DNA of 64,000 nucleotides from Tanypteryx hageni (lineage: Eukaryota > Arthropoda > Insecta > Odonata > Petaluridae). Shown here one piece after another: positions 35,396 to 47,180 of this stretch. Where the stretch lies: NCBI GenBank assembly GCA_028673005.1, contig CM054116.1, positions 73,669,315 to 73,733,314 on the forward strand, in the 5' to 3' direction. Position 1 is the stretch's first letter. Each line of letters starts with the position of its first letter. A program made the translations under genes and the position numbers. The notes under the pieces are model-generated. The model saw nothing but the letters and a program-made list of their open reading frames with translations. It ran no database searches and was not told the origin of the DNA.

Positions 35396-35819
35396 CTACC
35401 GTTGGCGGTTTTTATGATTTGCGATTGTTTTATTGCGACAAAACCTTGCCTTTCGCGAGACAGAATCGAAGGTTCGTGAATAGCGATCTAATTTTAAATT
35501 CCTCTACTTTGGTGTAAGAATCACCCACAGTTTTTTCTTTAATTCAAAGGCACATTATTCAGGTGTCCTCGCATAAAATCACATTATTATGAACATTGAC
35601 GTCGTCGAAGAAAAGGAATATAATTCACAGCAGGCATTCAACGCGGATGGGATTAGCTTATTTTGGAAAACGATGTCGTTCAGAACTTATTCACACATGT
35701 CACATATGTCCAAGGGCCATGTTCTCATCTCAATCCAAACCATTGCTATAATGCAACTTGGATTTCTACGCAATATTATTATTATTGGAAAAGTTCAAAT
35801 ATTAGTTACTGCTAAACTG
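35396..35819 (+). mobile_element. Internally deleted Tigger element
   Basis: After TA it begins CAGTAAACCCCTACC, a Tigger-type end. A short frame (35589-35822) reads EYNSQQAFNADGISLFWK and then MSFRTY. This is the block around the first catalytic Asp of TIGD-type transposases (typically FN.DET.LFWK), here with Gly-Ile in place of Glu-Thr. The rest of the protein is absent. The opposite terminus (ACTGCTAAACTG) matches poorly, so the right limit is approximate. Confidence 0.65.
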
Positions 35820-35947
35820 TGATGTTTTTTCAATGTTTTGGAGTAACAATTCGCTTTGCCGTACCGAGTTTCGGCCTTGACTTCCAGCTGTAAAATCATG
35901 AACTCTCAAGCGTGACAGAAAGAAAAATCTGATGTGGCCACCACATG

Positions 35948-36654
35948 ACTTTCTCCATATCAGTAATATTTCTAAAAATTCCAAATAGGTTACATAATAA
36001 TAAATATTTTAAGAAACTGCGAGAAAATTTTAGGCTTTACAAAGAACAGAAATAAACTCAAACCGTAGCCTTCTGATATTGGATATAGCCACAAAGCTTC
36101 AAAAATAAAGAAAACAAAAAGGAGCGTTACTAATTGTAAGACGTAACTAAGCGTCAATTGTTAACAAAAGTCGGTAGGTGGCGTGGTGGTGGCAGCTAAA
36201 AATATAAGATATCTCTTAAACAATGCATTATATGGAAAAATATTTCAAACAAAGGTTGTAGAAAATTAAATTGCCTACAACGTTTATTCCAGTACAGTTT
36301 TACATTTATCAAATATTAAAGCAAATATCTCAAAATAATGGATAAGTGACAAGAGTAAACACCAACTTCCGGTTGACCAATGTTTACCAAAAACTAATCA
36401 GTTCTTGTGCCTTTCATGAAAATGTTAAATATAAAATTTCGCATTGACCCGATTAATGATTTTTGAGTTAGAGCACCCACAAAAAGCTTTCACACACACA
36501 CACGCACGCACGCACGCACACACACACACACGTAAATCATCGAGAAAATGATCAAAGCGTGTTCAGGGGACCTCAAAACGTATTTCCGTCGAAATCTCCA
36601 AGTCGATTTTTTTCATGAATACAATACTTTCCCCTATACTAATATGGAGAAAGT
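35948..36654 (-). mobile_element. ACTTTCTCCATAT element, copy 3
   Basis: Inverted relative to copies 1 and 2, 707 bp between the ACTTTCTCCATAT and ATATGGAGAAAGT termini. The interior is colinear. The region that reads GTCTGTGTGT in the other copies is here an expanded CACACGCACGCACG microsatellite on the plus strand (36484-36531). Confidence 0.8.
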
Positions 36655-37651
36655 ATAAATGAATAGACTTAGCATTCATTCTATTAAATTGGGAATGTGG
36701 GTAAATTAACCACACCTGTTTTTAAGATTTAATATTTTTCACAAAAGGCGATCTCTAAACAAAAAGTGGGCTTCGTTCTGCTAACCCCGTTTCCTAACCC
36801 CTTATTTATCATGTAATCAAGGTCTTGCCATTCGTGATCTTGCCGTTCTCGATGTTGCGTTAATTCCCGTGAACGACAAGGGTTTATTGTACTTGTCTTC
36901 GTCATATCCAATAGCCATAACAAGATTATAAAAACCAGATGCACATTTCCGTTTCAGAGAAGCCGCCTTCAGTTGTGATTCACTGAAAGTGGATTGTAAG
37001 AATTTTAGAAAATAGATTAATAATGTTATAATCTACTTTCGCTGAATCGCCAATGAAAGCGGCTGTTTTATATTCAAAATGCGCATCTGTTTTTTATAAT
37101 CATATTATGCCTCTTGGAAATACCTAAGACAAGAAATTCATTTTTGATACTTAAGTGCTTATTCTGGATTTTACTTTGAGCAAGTATTTTAATTTCCTGT
37201 GCTCTTGTGCTGAGTGGTCCTTGGTTTCAGTGGTATACTGACAATCAATTAATAACAGGCTCGCTAGACGTAAACAAGGAGTGTGAGTAGAAATGAACTT
37301 AGGTTATAGGATCAGATCGAATAAAAATACGTTGTCTGTCATTTTTCAAAAGATATTTATTAAGAAATTTTCCCATACTTAACATTCTTTGATTAAACAG
37401 CAAGGAAATTTGAGAGAATATGGAGGATTGATATGCAAGCCACTGGTGGAGAACAGCCTCCTACTGCCATATATTTTTATAAACAATTTAAAAACTCTTT
37501 GTAATTGAGGTTTTGGAATGAGGCTTACTGAAGAAGTAAACAATTTAACAACTGGCATACGCGAGCGTGCTCAAGCCTCCTGGAACACATACCTCATTTC
37601 ATGTTATCACAATTCCAAAGCGTTAGTTATTAGAATTTAATATGGTATATA
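36655..37651. other. No recognised feature
   Basis: No element or gene identified. Near 37112, TTGGAAATACCTAAGACAAG resembles one arm of the hairpin at 28889-28978. Confidence 0.4.
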
Positions 37652-37730
37652 GTAGAGGCTCTACCCCTGGCGCCAATGGCGCCCAACCCTGTGCCTCGCT
37701 TCGCGAGGCATTATCACCCGCTCCGCGGGC
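37652..37730. repeat. Cluster of four short GC-rich hairpins
   Basis: Within 80 bp lie GTAGAGGCTCTAC, GGCGCC-AAT-GGCGCC, TGCCTCG-CTTCG-CGAGGCA and CCCGC-TCC-GCGGG, each a self-complementary stem with little or no loop. The surroundings are AT-rich. This may be the structured end of an unrecognised mobile element. Confidence 0.7.
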
Positions 37731-37956
37731 TAAGCGCTTCAACCCCTCCTTCCTCTCGCTTCAAGTAGGACGACGCTTGATTTTGGCTCACAATTCTCGT
37801 TAAAGACGTTGAAAATGAGAAATACTTGTGTAATTATTTACAGACTAACAATCCATTTGCTAAATCTACCCGCGAACTGTTATTTATTTATTTTTTTAAC
37901 GGGTAAAATGTTTCGCCCGCGACTCTTACGTTACAAAATATCACGCGAGCCCTTAA

Positions 37957-39255
37957 TTCTAGAATACTAATCATACGTCAAAATGACGTACACTCATCTT
38001 TGAACAAGAATAACTCCTTTTCTGGGAATTCAATTAGCTCCTTCCTCTAGCAGTGCTTCAATCAGTTTGTTGCCTACCGGGAACCAGGCCGGTCGCAAGT
38101 TCCACGTTCCTCTTCCGCCCGTACATCTGCTTCGTCGTCACTACGTCAATCTTACGCAGGTTTAGTATTAAGCGAAAATTTTGCACGTCGATTTGACGTA
38201 TGTTTAGTAAAATGCGATCATCTTTAGACGTCGATCTTACGTATATTTAGTAAAATGAGACTTTTCATATGACGTGTTAACGTATGTTTAGGGAGTTTAG
38301 ATAATCTTCGGCTTCAATTTTACACACGATTAGTGAAATGAGTAAATTTCACAACTGGCAGAAAGACAAAACGTTGGTCCATAGCCTTTTCCTATAATAT
38401 GATTAATATAGCAGCAGTTAACGCATATGTTATATACACACATAATTTTTACATAAACAACAAAGACGAAACCAAGAAGCCAATGCCAAGGCTGGAAGTT
38501 ATTCTAACTTTGCATAAGCAGTTGTAAAGTCCACGACAAATGGCAAGGCTTACAATTCCAGTACTAAGAAAGATCGCAAAGGTTTCAATAAACCGTGTTT
38601 TGGGAAACGAAGCAGGTTCATCTCGAGAAGTAATCCCACTTTCTAACAGGCCACAAGGGCAGAGAAAGTACTGTCACATCTGCCATTATTCAAAAAGGTG
38701 TGTGACTACAAGCTGCTGCACCAAATGTCACATGCCAATTTGCGGCGAACATCCAAGGAAGTTTTTTCTTAGTTGTTCAAGTTTTCGTTTTTACTTTTTC
38801 GCATTTTCCTAAACATTTTTTTGTACTCTGTAATCAGTTGTGATTTTTAAAATTTTAATGTGATTTTTTAGTGTTTTTATAAGGTCTTAAAAATTGTACT
38901 TATGACCATAGTTTATGAACATTAATTGGCACTTACTCTTTGATTTTCCTATTTTATAGAAGTTTTTTGCATGATTCAATGTTAATACTATCATTTTTAT
39001 GATCATTCTATTCTTATTTTACAAATTTTTGTTGTTATTTGAACATTTGTAATTTTTTACGAAATCATAAGTTCCTAGAAGATTTATCATTAAAAACTAG
39101 TTGTTGGAGTTTTGATTGATCAAAAATATACCATAAAGTTGATTATCAATAAACACATTGCAATAAAAGTGGTTTTAAAAATAATCCTGGTGTGTACGTA
39201 AAATTTACGTGTGTTTAGTAACAACCACCCTAAAAATAAGATTATTATTCTAGAG
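37957..39255 (+). mobile_element. piggyBac-like element remnant
   Basis: TTAA, the piggyBac target site, is at both borders (37953-37956 and 39256-39259). Next to it are inverted ends TTCTAGAATACTAATC and, reverse-complemented on the right, CTCTAGAATAATAATC. Just inside the left end are spaced copies of ACGTATRTTTAGTAAAATG (38160-38310), and a related TTACGTGTGTTTAGTAA word lies near the right end. The element is 1.3 kb, so most of the transposase is deleted. Confidence 0.75.
38411..38812 (+). pseudogene. piggyBac transposase C-terminal fragment
   Basis: The frame opens AAVNAYVIYTHNF and continues through LEVILTLHKQL, an in-frame TAA (38525-38527), SPRQMARLTIPVLRK, and a Cys/His-rich end, YCHICHYSKRC...CCTKCHMPICGEH. 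That order (AVN-Y block, then L..LH.QL, then a C-terminal zinc-binding Cys-rich domain) is the standard C-terminus of piggyBac transposases. The catalytic Asp residues lie upstream and are absent. The stop replaces a codon just before SP. It is non-functional. Confidence 0.8.
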
Positions 39256-42200
39256 TTAAGGGTATAAGTCCGAATCGGCCTATAAAACCATATGAGACTT
39301 TAAATGCGGCCCATCGAAACATCCGCAGCTACTATTTTAAATGCGGCCCGCCGAGATACTCGGAAATACTAATGCAGTCCGCCATCGGAAAGAGGTTGCC
39401 TGTTGCGCGAGCTATCCCCACCCCCCATATCAACCATTCTGTGCACGGCAAATACCCTCTTCCCCTCTTTTTGTGAAGCCTCTGCCAGAGTAGCGCCTCA
39501 AAACTTTTTAAAAATACGCATAGAGAGATTTTTAAAATTATCCCATAGAATCAAATCAGACTTCCACTGAAATATCGATTATTACTAAATAAAAATCTTG
39601 TAATTTTCCACTATTTTATTACAAGATTTTTATTTAGTAATCGATATGGAATTATTCCACCACATCACGCCTTCAGCGGTTGAATTAATTCCACTGAAAT
39701 CATAATAATTGCAATTTATTATTTTATAACAGAAATAAAATAACAACCTCACATTTTGAATAACTCCTCAATTTTTATGTTTTATATTATCATTAAAATT
39801 CGAATTTTTTAGATTCAGGAATACAAAAATAACAAATTTAATGGTCGAATTTCACTCAACTGACGATTTATAAGAGGCACGCGCTCTTCTCGCCAAAATA
39901 AATGAATGAGAAAAATTTCTGCATTGCGGACCTAATGTTCGCAACGAATCGCCCCTCGAAACTATTCGGAATGGTTTTTGAACCTTTGCCCTCTTTATTC
40001 GAAGATACACTAATCTTGAGTGGGTCGAGAGCCTCAATAGCAGAGGAGCAGGCGCGGGCGGCATCTATTTATTTTATTCCTATCGCTCGAACCACAAAAA
40101 CGCCATAAATATACATAAATGCATCCACCTTTTCAAACCGATTGGTTCGTATGAACGAGTCCCTTCGGCGAACTACGCGCGAGATTCCTTCCGCTCAAAA
40201 GTTCTCGATCGAGCAATTTGCCATTTCTTTTTTTCTCCCCTTAATTTCTTTCGGCTAGCCCTGCTCGTCGCGAACGAACTAACCCGAAGACCGTGGAAAT
40301 AAAAAAGCTTCCGCGTTTATTTCCGAGAGCGACCTTTTGACTTAATCTCTCCCTCCTTTTTCGAAAAGTTGCAGATGCGACGGAGGAGGAGGAGACAGGG
40401 GGTGGAGCGTAGGCGAGGGATAAATGGACTACGTAGGGAGTAAGGGTTCGATGACGGCGGTGGTAGAGACGAAAGCGCATTTTTTTGGAATCGATAGGTG
40501 AAAGTAATAGCAATGAAAAGGGAGGGAGATAGGAATGAATGGGGGAGGATGAGAGAGAGAGGACGGGTGTAATGAGGCAGAGGAGCTTTGTCGAATCCGT
40601 TGAGACTTTAAGCTTTAGTGGGCATACAGGATACGGAGAAGAGAGAGAGAGAAAGAAAAATGGGCAAAGAGAGAGAGACTGGGTGACAAAGAGACAAAAC
40701 TGCTCAATTATTGCGACATGGCACTCGTTATTATCTGGCGTGTGGTAGCACGTTACCGAGAAGTAATAAGGAGCTAATTCTCCCCTTTTTTATTGCATCA
40801 CGCGGTGGCTTTTATGCAAACACATAAATCATGGCTTTTTCGCACATGGTGGAGATAGGAAGGTTTCGCGGGGCCAGATTATAAAGACAGCGGATGAATT
40901 AGCGCCCCCTGTTGTGCCCGGGAGACGTTTATTTGACGTGTGACAAAAATTGTCCGCTTGCCCGAGTGTAATTACACTTGTCGTATTTCTAAAATCGCTG
41001 AACGTGTGGGTTTGCTTAACGAATATCTCGTTCTTACGGCACCCCGATAGAATCACCCGAGAAAGGAAAAACAAAGGATTTATGTGGGTGTAATTTTCGA
41101 GTTATCTTTTTAGTCTTTGACTTCTTTTGAAATTAATTTATCTATTTTCCAGTAAAGTATAATTGCGCGTAAGCGTTTTGAAAATATCTTTAAAATGTTT
41201 GCGTGTTTTCCGAGGAAAATTTTTTTTTAAATAGTAATTTATTCGTTATTTGATTACATACCTTTTTGAATTAAATTAAATTTATTTCGATAATAATAGC
41301 TGAAAATGTTGAAACAAATAATAGTTATTTACCATAATAATATCTTGCAATAAAGATGATGAAATAACTGATCAAGATTAATAATTCAAACTTAAAATAT
41401 ATATAATAAATTATATATGTTCATCATCAGGCTAATATTGGTACACATTTTTGTTGTTTTTGTGTGTAGTACGCTTAAAATAGCACTCACATAAGAAAAT
41501 CCTTCTTCTATTGCTGTGCGCATAAAACCTGCAGTAAAGGATAATGTTCAAACACTTTAAAAACATTACAAATGCTTATCCGCCAGGCTAACAAATAATA
41601 TAAAATTTTGCAGAGAGAAAAATGGCATAAATAGTTTTCATCAACTAATACATAAATAAATTAATATTCAGAGAAATATTAAATGCTTAAGGTGAAAATA
41701 ACCTAAGAAAGATGATGGAGAAACCATTGAAGAGTTTTGCTTGCAAAAATATTTATTCAGTCTATGAATCATTCGTGAAAGATTTTATGGAGACCAATGA
41801 TCGTAAGTAATCTTTTTTCTTTCTGGAGACATTCATCGCTTTGTACGGAAAATTGAGCGCTGAATCGGTGCGTACCTAATCAAATGCAAATGGCAACGCA
41901 AAACTCTCGCATACAAGAAATTGCCAAGTGACTTATAGAATCACTTTAGAGGTGAATCTCAAGATATTTCATGAGTATAAATATTTTATCAAGTTGATAA
42001 ATAAATAGTTAAGACAAACTTTGTTCACTGCCATTTTAATACTTTTGAATAAATGTTATTTTCTCAATTTTTGTAAGTTGTATATCCGTGAAAGATCATT
42101 GAAAGCTTTCCTCGGCGATAAGTACATTTCATAGGCGAAACTTCTTAGCTAATTGAAGAGAAGTTTTGAATGTTTTGATAGCATTTACATTAATATCCCA

Positions 42201-44990
42201 TAGCCCCTTCTAGTATTTTTTTAAGTTTATAAATATGAAACTCAAATTTTGAATCATATGCTGTTACATTCAAGCCTTCAGGGATGTTTCCCGGAACAAT
42301 TTGACTACAATATAGACGGATAAGTTAATCATTTATATAGCACGTTAACTCCTACGGCACTTCAAGAAATACTAGAAAAAGCAAATGTGCCAGTGTCTAC
42401 AACCCTTGTTTAAGTTAATATTCGAATGCCTAGTTGCAAGAGATACCTGGATAAAGAACAAGATATGTAGAATTAAAAATATATAAATAATAGTTTGTTA
42501 TCAATTTACAATAACAAAATATCTTCATTCACAAATTTAACGTGATTCTTATTGATCATTCCTGGAAAGATGATATCTTACTAACATCAAAGCCAATAAA
42601 CGACGGGCAATGTTGTCTTTACTTCACGACTTTATATTAAAGTAAAATAGAGAATTAAAAAAAAACTATTTTTAAAGTGACCACTTTGTTTCAATAAAAA
42701 TCAATTACAGAAATTTCTTATTTTTCCGTATTTCGAGTATGCTTCTTTACTGAACATTTAATCAAACTTGATTTAAATATATTCCGTCTCTTCGAGGCTT
42801 GCAATAGGTTCTAGCATAGTTCGACGATCATGCTCCTTAATAAATCAAAGTAAAATGTGAAATTCGATATATTTTACGTCGTGGATTCTGTCCTGTTTTT
42901 GCACGACGTTCCCCGGGATTATTCTTCCGACTGGTCGCGTGCGATTCTGTTTCCATCGATGCATTATTTCGCGAGAGTTTTTCGGTGATCCTGTTAATCC
43001 TTGGGAATATTATTAAGATCAAGCGAAGCCAATATACTATATGTAAACATATAAACGACGGTTTATTTTTGTCCGCTTACATTGTTTATTGAAAGCGTCG
43101 GGAAAAAAAATCTTGAGAGGAAAAACAAAATGACGATAAATTTTGCCTTCTTTCCCGGAAGTACGACCACTTGCAAAATTCTTTAAAAATTAATACTTCG
43201 CCTTCCATAAAGTACGTCGGAAATCGAGGAAGTTTACACGAGAGTTGATGAGAGAGAGGGAGAGAGATAGAGAGAGAGAGAGAAGGTAGACAACTGAGTA
43301 CCTGCTCTCAAGTGGGACGGGATGGAAAGGTGGACAGAATTCCCCGCGGGGATGTTAAGTTCTTGTTTGAACGACTTCACCCTCATTCGCGCGGTTGATG
43401 GCTTGATTACCCTGTTGGCCGAAGGGACATCGCGACACCCACATCCTCTTGCGTCGCTGATCGCCGTCAGAATCGTAAAAACGTTACGTCCCGACCGCGG
43501 CGAGAGGAAGAGATTAAGCGGGGTGCGGTCGAGGGGGAGGGGGAGGATGGAGGTAGTAGCATAGAGTGCGTGGGTGAAGCGCAAGAAGAGGAAATGATCG
43601 AGGAAGGAGGTGGAGAGAGGAAGATGGAGGAGGCGGGGGAGGGATCGCATGGGCGGGAGTTGGAAGAAGTGAGGGGAAATGTCGAAACGAGGGGAGCGGC
43701 GTGGGATGGGAGGGGTAAGATATCGAGGTGTATGGAGCCGAAACAGAAAACAATGGCAGAGAGGTGAATTTTATATTTGTAGATCTCGCACGACAGGTCG
43801 AAACTCGGGAAGTATGACGCCGCTCGCTCGCCATTATTGCGGGCCGATTGTGCCTTCCCCAAGATCGCACCTCTCGCATTCATCCGGAGGCTTTGTCCGG
43901 CGGGTGTTTTGCGGCATTGCGCGTCAATTGTGGGGGGAAGAAGTGAATGGATCGAGAATTTGAGTAAAAATAATCCTGGGAGCCATAAATTTCTGGTTGT
44001 TCGACAATGACTAAATTTTAATATGGCGTTATAATAGTTCATGGGTTATGTCTATGACCTAAGGGGTAGATGAAAAGGATCTATGAGTAAATAATTTGTT
44101 ATGTTCTTTTTCTTTAAAAGAGGTACATATTTGCTCTTTGTTACTTTTGAACGAGTTAAGTCATTCAAATTGCGTTTCGCTTACTTAAAGTATTAAATAT
44201 GTAGGCGGAAAATTGACATTTTGAAGACTAAAACAGAACCTCCAGAATAAATTTCTGCCCATCAATGTTTCTATTTGATTATATCTATTCTATTAGAAAT
44301 AGCTGCTTCTTACGGAGGATATAGGATATATATACATATATAATCTAAGGTACTTCTAGATATGCCACGCACCTGAAATTTGGCAGGATCGATAGATAGA
44401 TAGATAGATATGCGTCTTTATTTGAGCGAGATTGAGACTAAGCAGTCTCTTCTTCCATTATAACCCATGATGATATGTTATTAGGTAGAACCAACCAGAA
44501 AAATCGAAAATTTCAAATTTTTTAGTGGGGTATTTTTGACCCCAATGTTCCATTCCGATACTACATAAGAAAAACATCTGTGTAGAGTTTCATATATTTA
44601 CATTTTTAAATTAGTTATAACTCAGAAACTCGGGACGAAAACAATTCTATAGCTAAAAGAATGAGGTTTCTTAATTTTGAAGACTAAATTCAAATCGGTG
44701 CCGAATTGACGAAGAAATATGTATTTAATCGGAAAAAAGCAGATTCTCAACAATAAAGAACTTCAGTTACCATAGCAACCAGGACAATACTTTTCAATGG
44801 GAATTGGCATTCCGTATTATAATAGCATCGCTTTAATGCGTTTTAATAGACAAATTCTTATTGTCCCATTGATTTCAACCAAAGACGTATACATATGATG
44901 ACGTCATAATTTTAAAACGCGATATATGTTATTAAATAAAAGAACGTTACTCCTTTCAATTATGGGGGTTAATGAACTGTGTATAATAAT
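39256..44990. other. Long stretch without recognised genes
   Basis: Contents are a strong hairpin (39572-39647), GCGGCCC-rich degenerate MITE-like sequence at 39300-39380, two GC-richer islands (40130-41080 and 43220-43970) whose frames overlap on both strands without domain matches, a (GA)n run at 43248-43284 and a GATA run at 44388-44411. Near 44412, GTCTTTATTTGAGCGAGATT resembles sequence just upstream of the SINE at 46480-46705. Confidence 0.4.
39572..39647. repeat. 30-bp inverted repeat hairpin
   Basis: The arm ACTAAATAAAAATCTTGTAAT is followed by a 13-nt loop (TTTCCACTATTTT) and its complement. Outer ATATCGATT/AATCGATAT bases also pair, with a 3-nt bulge on the left arm. The interior is AT-rich with no coding content. 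Confidence 0.85.
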
Positions 44991-45004
44991 TAGCGATGGT
45001 ATAT

Positions 45005-45380
45005 TCGAATATCCATAATCGAATAATTCGATTATGGAGATCATTCGAATTATTCGATTATATCATTCGTATTATTCGATTATACCAGAGTATGGTATAA
45101 TCGAATATCCATAATCGATTATTCACTCATAATCGTTTCTCAACGAATAATCACTCGTTTTCTCAACGAATAATCACTCGTTTTCTCAACGAATAATCGA
45201 ATAATCAATCGTATTCCTTTCTCAACGAATAATCAATCGTATTCGTTTTTCAACGAATAATTGAATAATCACTCGTATTCGCTTCTCAACGAATATTCGT
45301 TTCTCAGTGAATAATCACGGATAACCGTTCATATTCGTTTCCGAGTGAGTGGTAGCTCATAATCGTTTCTTGACGAGTAT
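45005..45380. repeat. Degenerate CGAATAATCACTCGT array
   Basis: The words CAACGAATAATCACTCG and close variants recur at about 22-bp or irregular spacing (45140-45340). Before them is a block of mutually complementary TCGAATAATTCGATTA words able to fold on itself. It is part of the hAT-like element. Confidence 0.8.
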
Positions 45381-46479
45381 TCGCTCAAAACTTTCCGAAC
45401 AAATTGTAGCTTTTATAGTACTATTCAGTAAGGAACGGTTTATGAATTATTAATAGCTAATATTGTTAGTTATGTCCATATAATCGAAAGTGTAGGTATG
45501 GGTGCAATCACACTATGAACAATGAATATCCAGGAAATCTTTTGAGCTAGGGCCGACATTTTTTCTGTTTTTTTTTTAAGTAGCCCGACACACGCTTTCA
45601 ATCCAACTTTTGACACAGCAGAGCCGGCTAGCGGCCATTGTAGGTGAGGAATGTTGCATAAGCGGACTGAGGAAGGGAGGGACTTCAAATTTGGCATGCA
45701 TAGGTATATTACTGGCCCAACGACACGAAAAATATGGAAAAGTTTATTAACAAATAATTGACGGAAAATTGTTGAAAATGGCGGGAGGTTAAAAATTTAA
45801 CATTAAAAAAAATACATGTTGGTATCAAATGAAAGGCCATAATCTTCTTGTTATGAATCGTATTTTAGTTTTTTAATTTTTTTAAAGTGGCGGCCGTAGG
45901 AAAGGAAAAAGTGGCAATTCAAGTTGTCCCCCTTCTATCTAGGAAGCTATTCGAGATATAAAGCTGAAAAACGTCATAAATTTAATTAAATACTTTAATT
46001 TGAGGAATCGTATACAATTTTATTTAAATTGATATTTTGAGAAAATAATAAATTTGTAAAATATAGCTATCACTGGTTGCGTGTTGTGCGGGTGGCTAAC
46101 CCATCCAGATAACATCATTTTCAATTACCCATCCACTAACTGAAGTTATTTATTAACTACTTTACCTACGAAACCCTTAATAGTGTGATCAGAATCACAC
46201 TTAACTAGGATTTTTGTCTATTATTTCTAATGATAGCTGATTTTTATGTTTAGAAGTTGTTTGTTTTCATGTTTGTTTATTCTTGTGGGAGAAATTGATG
46301 AGGCAAAATACGTAAGTACTTCGGAGATTGCCCACCTCACAACCCCCACACCCTCCTTGCACCCACATTTGCTCGCTTCGCTCGCCGGAAATTCGTTCCT
46401 CTCTTATTTTAAATAAAGATATCGGGAACGGAGTTGGGAACGTAGCTTGGACATCCTTTTTTTTTAGCTATTTGGAGTT

Positions 46480-46705
46480 TTTCCTGTCCCCCGATAAGCT
46501 ACTTAAAGCTTGTCATCAGAAAATGACCGGAAAATCTGGGACCGATCACAACAATCCATGCCCGAGGCAGGATTCGAACCCGCGACATTTGGGTTGGCAT
46601 TCCAGAACACTACCTCACACTGACCACCTGGGATGGGACTTTTTAGTCTCAATCTCGCCCCAAATAAAGACCACATCAATCAATCCCCCCCGACCGAAAT
46701 CATTC
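46480..46705 (-). mobile_element. tRNA-derived SINE with clear box B
   Basis: On the minus strand a tRNA-like head contains GCGGGTTCGAATCCTGCC, a near-perfect Pol III box B, preceded by AGTGTGAGGTAGTGTTCTGG as a box A-like segment. The tail then reads GATCGGTCCCAGATTTTCC. The acceptor and anticodon stems do not pair as a real tRNA would, so I call it a SINE. It lies inside the hAT element at 44991-46778. Confidence 0.7.
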
Positions 46706-47180
46706 GAATAATAATCGATTATGACAGTCACTCGATTACACATCCGATTATTGAAATAATCGATTATACCCATCACTAATAATAATAGCTTTAATTTAGA
46801 TTTTCTAAATATAATCAGTGGATTGTATTATAATGCAATTGTTTTAAAACTACGGCGTAAACTGATAACGATGTCAAAATCCAAGTACAGGAAATATTAG
46901 AGAATTGTGAAAAAAATAATGTCTTGTTGGAGCTGAAATTTAAAAGTTATTTAGAGCTTAGTGCACATACCCAAATAAACATTTGAAAATCTCGATGAAT
47001 ATGTTGTTGCGTTAAAAATTTTTAAAATTTAAACAAATAGATATTATTATTTCACTTCTGGATAAGCCAAAACTTTAAAATTTGTCATAAATATGTGGCT
47101 TTAGTACCCTACTGTGGAAAAAGTATAATATTCTTAAAATTGCTTAATTTTAGGGATTGTTTTACTCTATTATTGTTACA

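Larger units (their letters stand above)
44991..46778. mobile_element. hAT-like element with subterminal repeats
   Basis: The ends are TAGCGATGGTATATTCG and, reverse-complemented, TAGTGATGGGTATAATCG. They are flanked by ATAATAAT at 44983-44990 and 46779-46786. The flank is low-complexity, so it is weaker proof on its own, but the inverted ends support the call. Both subterminal regions are full of CGAATAATC/GATTATTCG words, the kind of array hAT transposases bind. There is no transposase inside, and a SINE lies within it. It is 1.79 kb. Confidence 0.8.

Noticed and set aside
36484..36531. CACACGCACGCACG repeats considered as a CRISPR-like or satellite array
   Set aside because: It is a simple microsatellite inside the third ACTTTCTCCATAT element, with no unique spacers.
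43234..44042. Overlapping 138-, 191- and 121-aa minus frames
   Set aside because: They are Ser/Pro-rich readings of GA-rich/CT-rich DNA, overlapping in several frames on both strands, with no recognisable motif.
46540..46640. Possible functional tRNA gene on the minus strand
   Set aside because: Box B is good, but the acceptor and anticodon stems do not pair and a SINE body follows.
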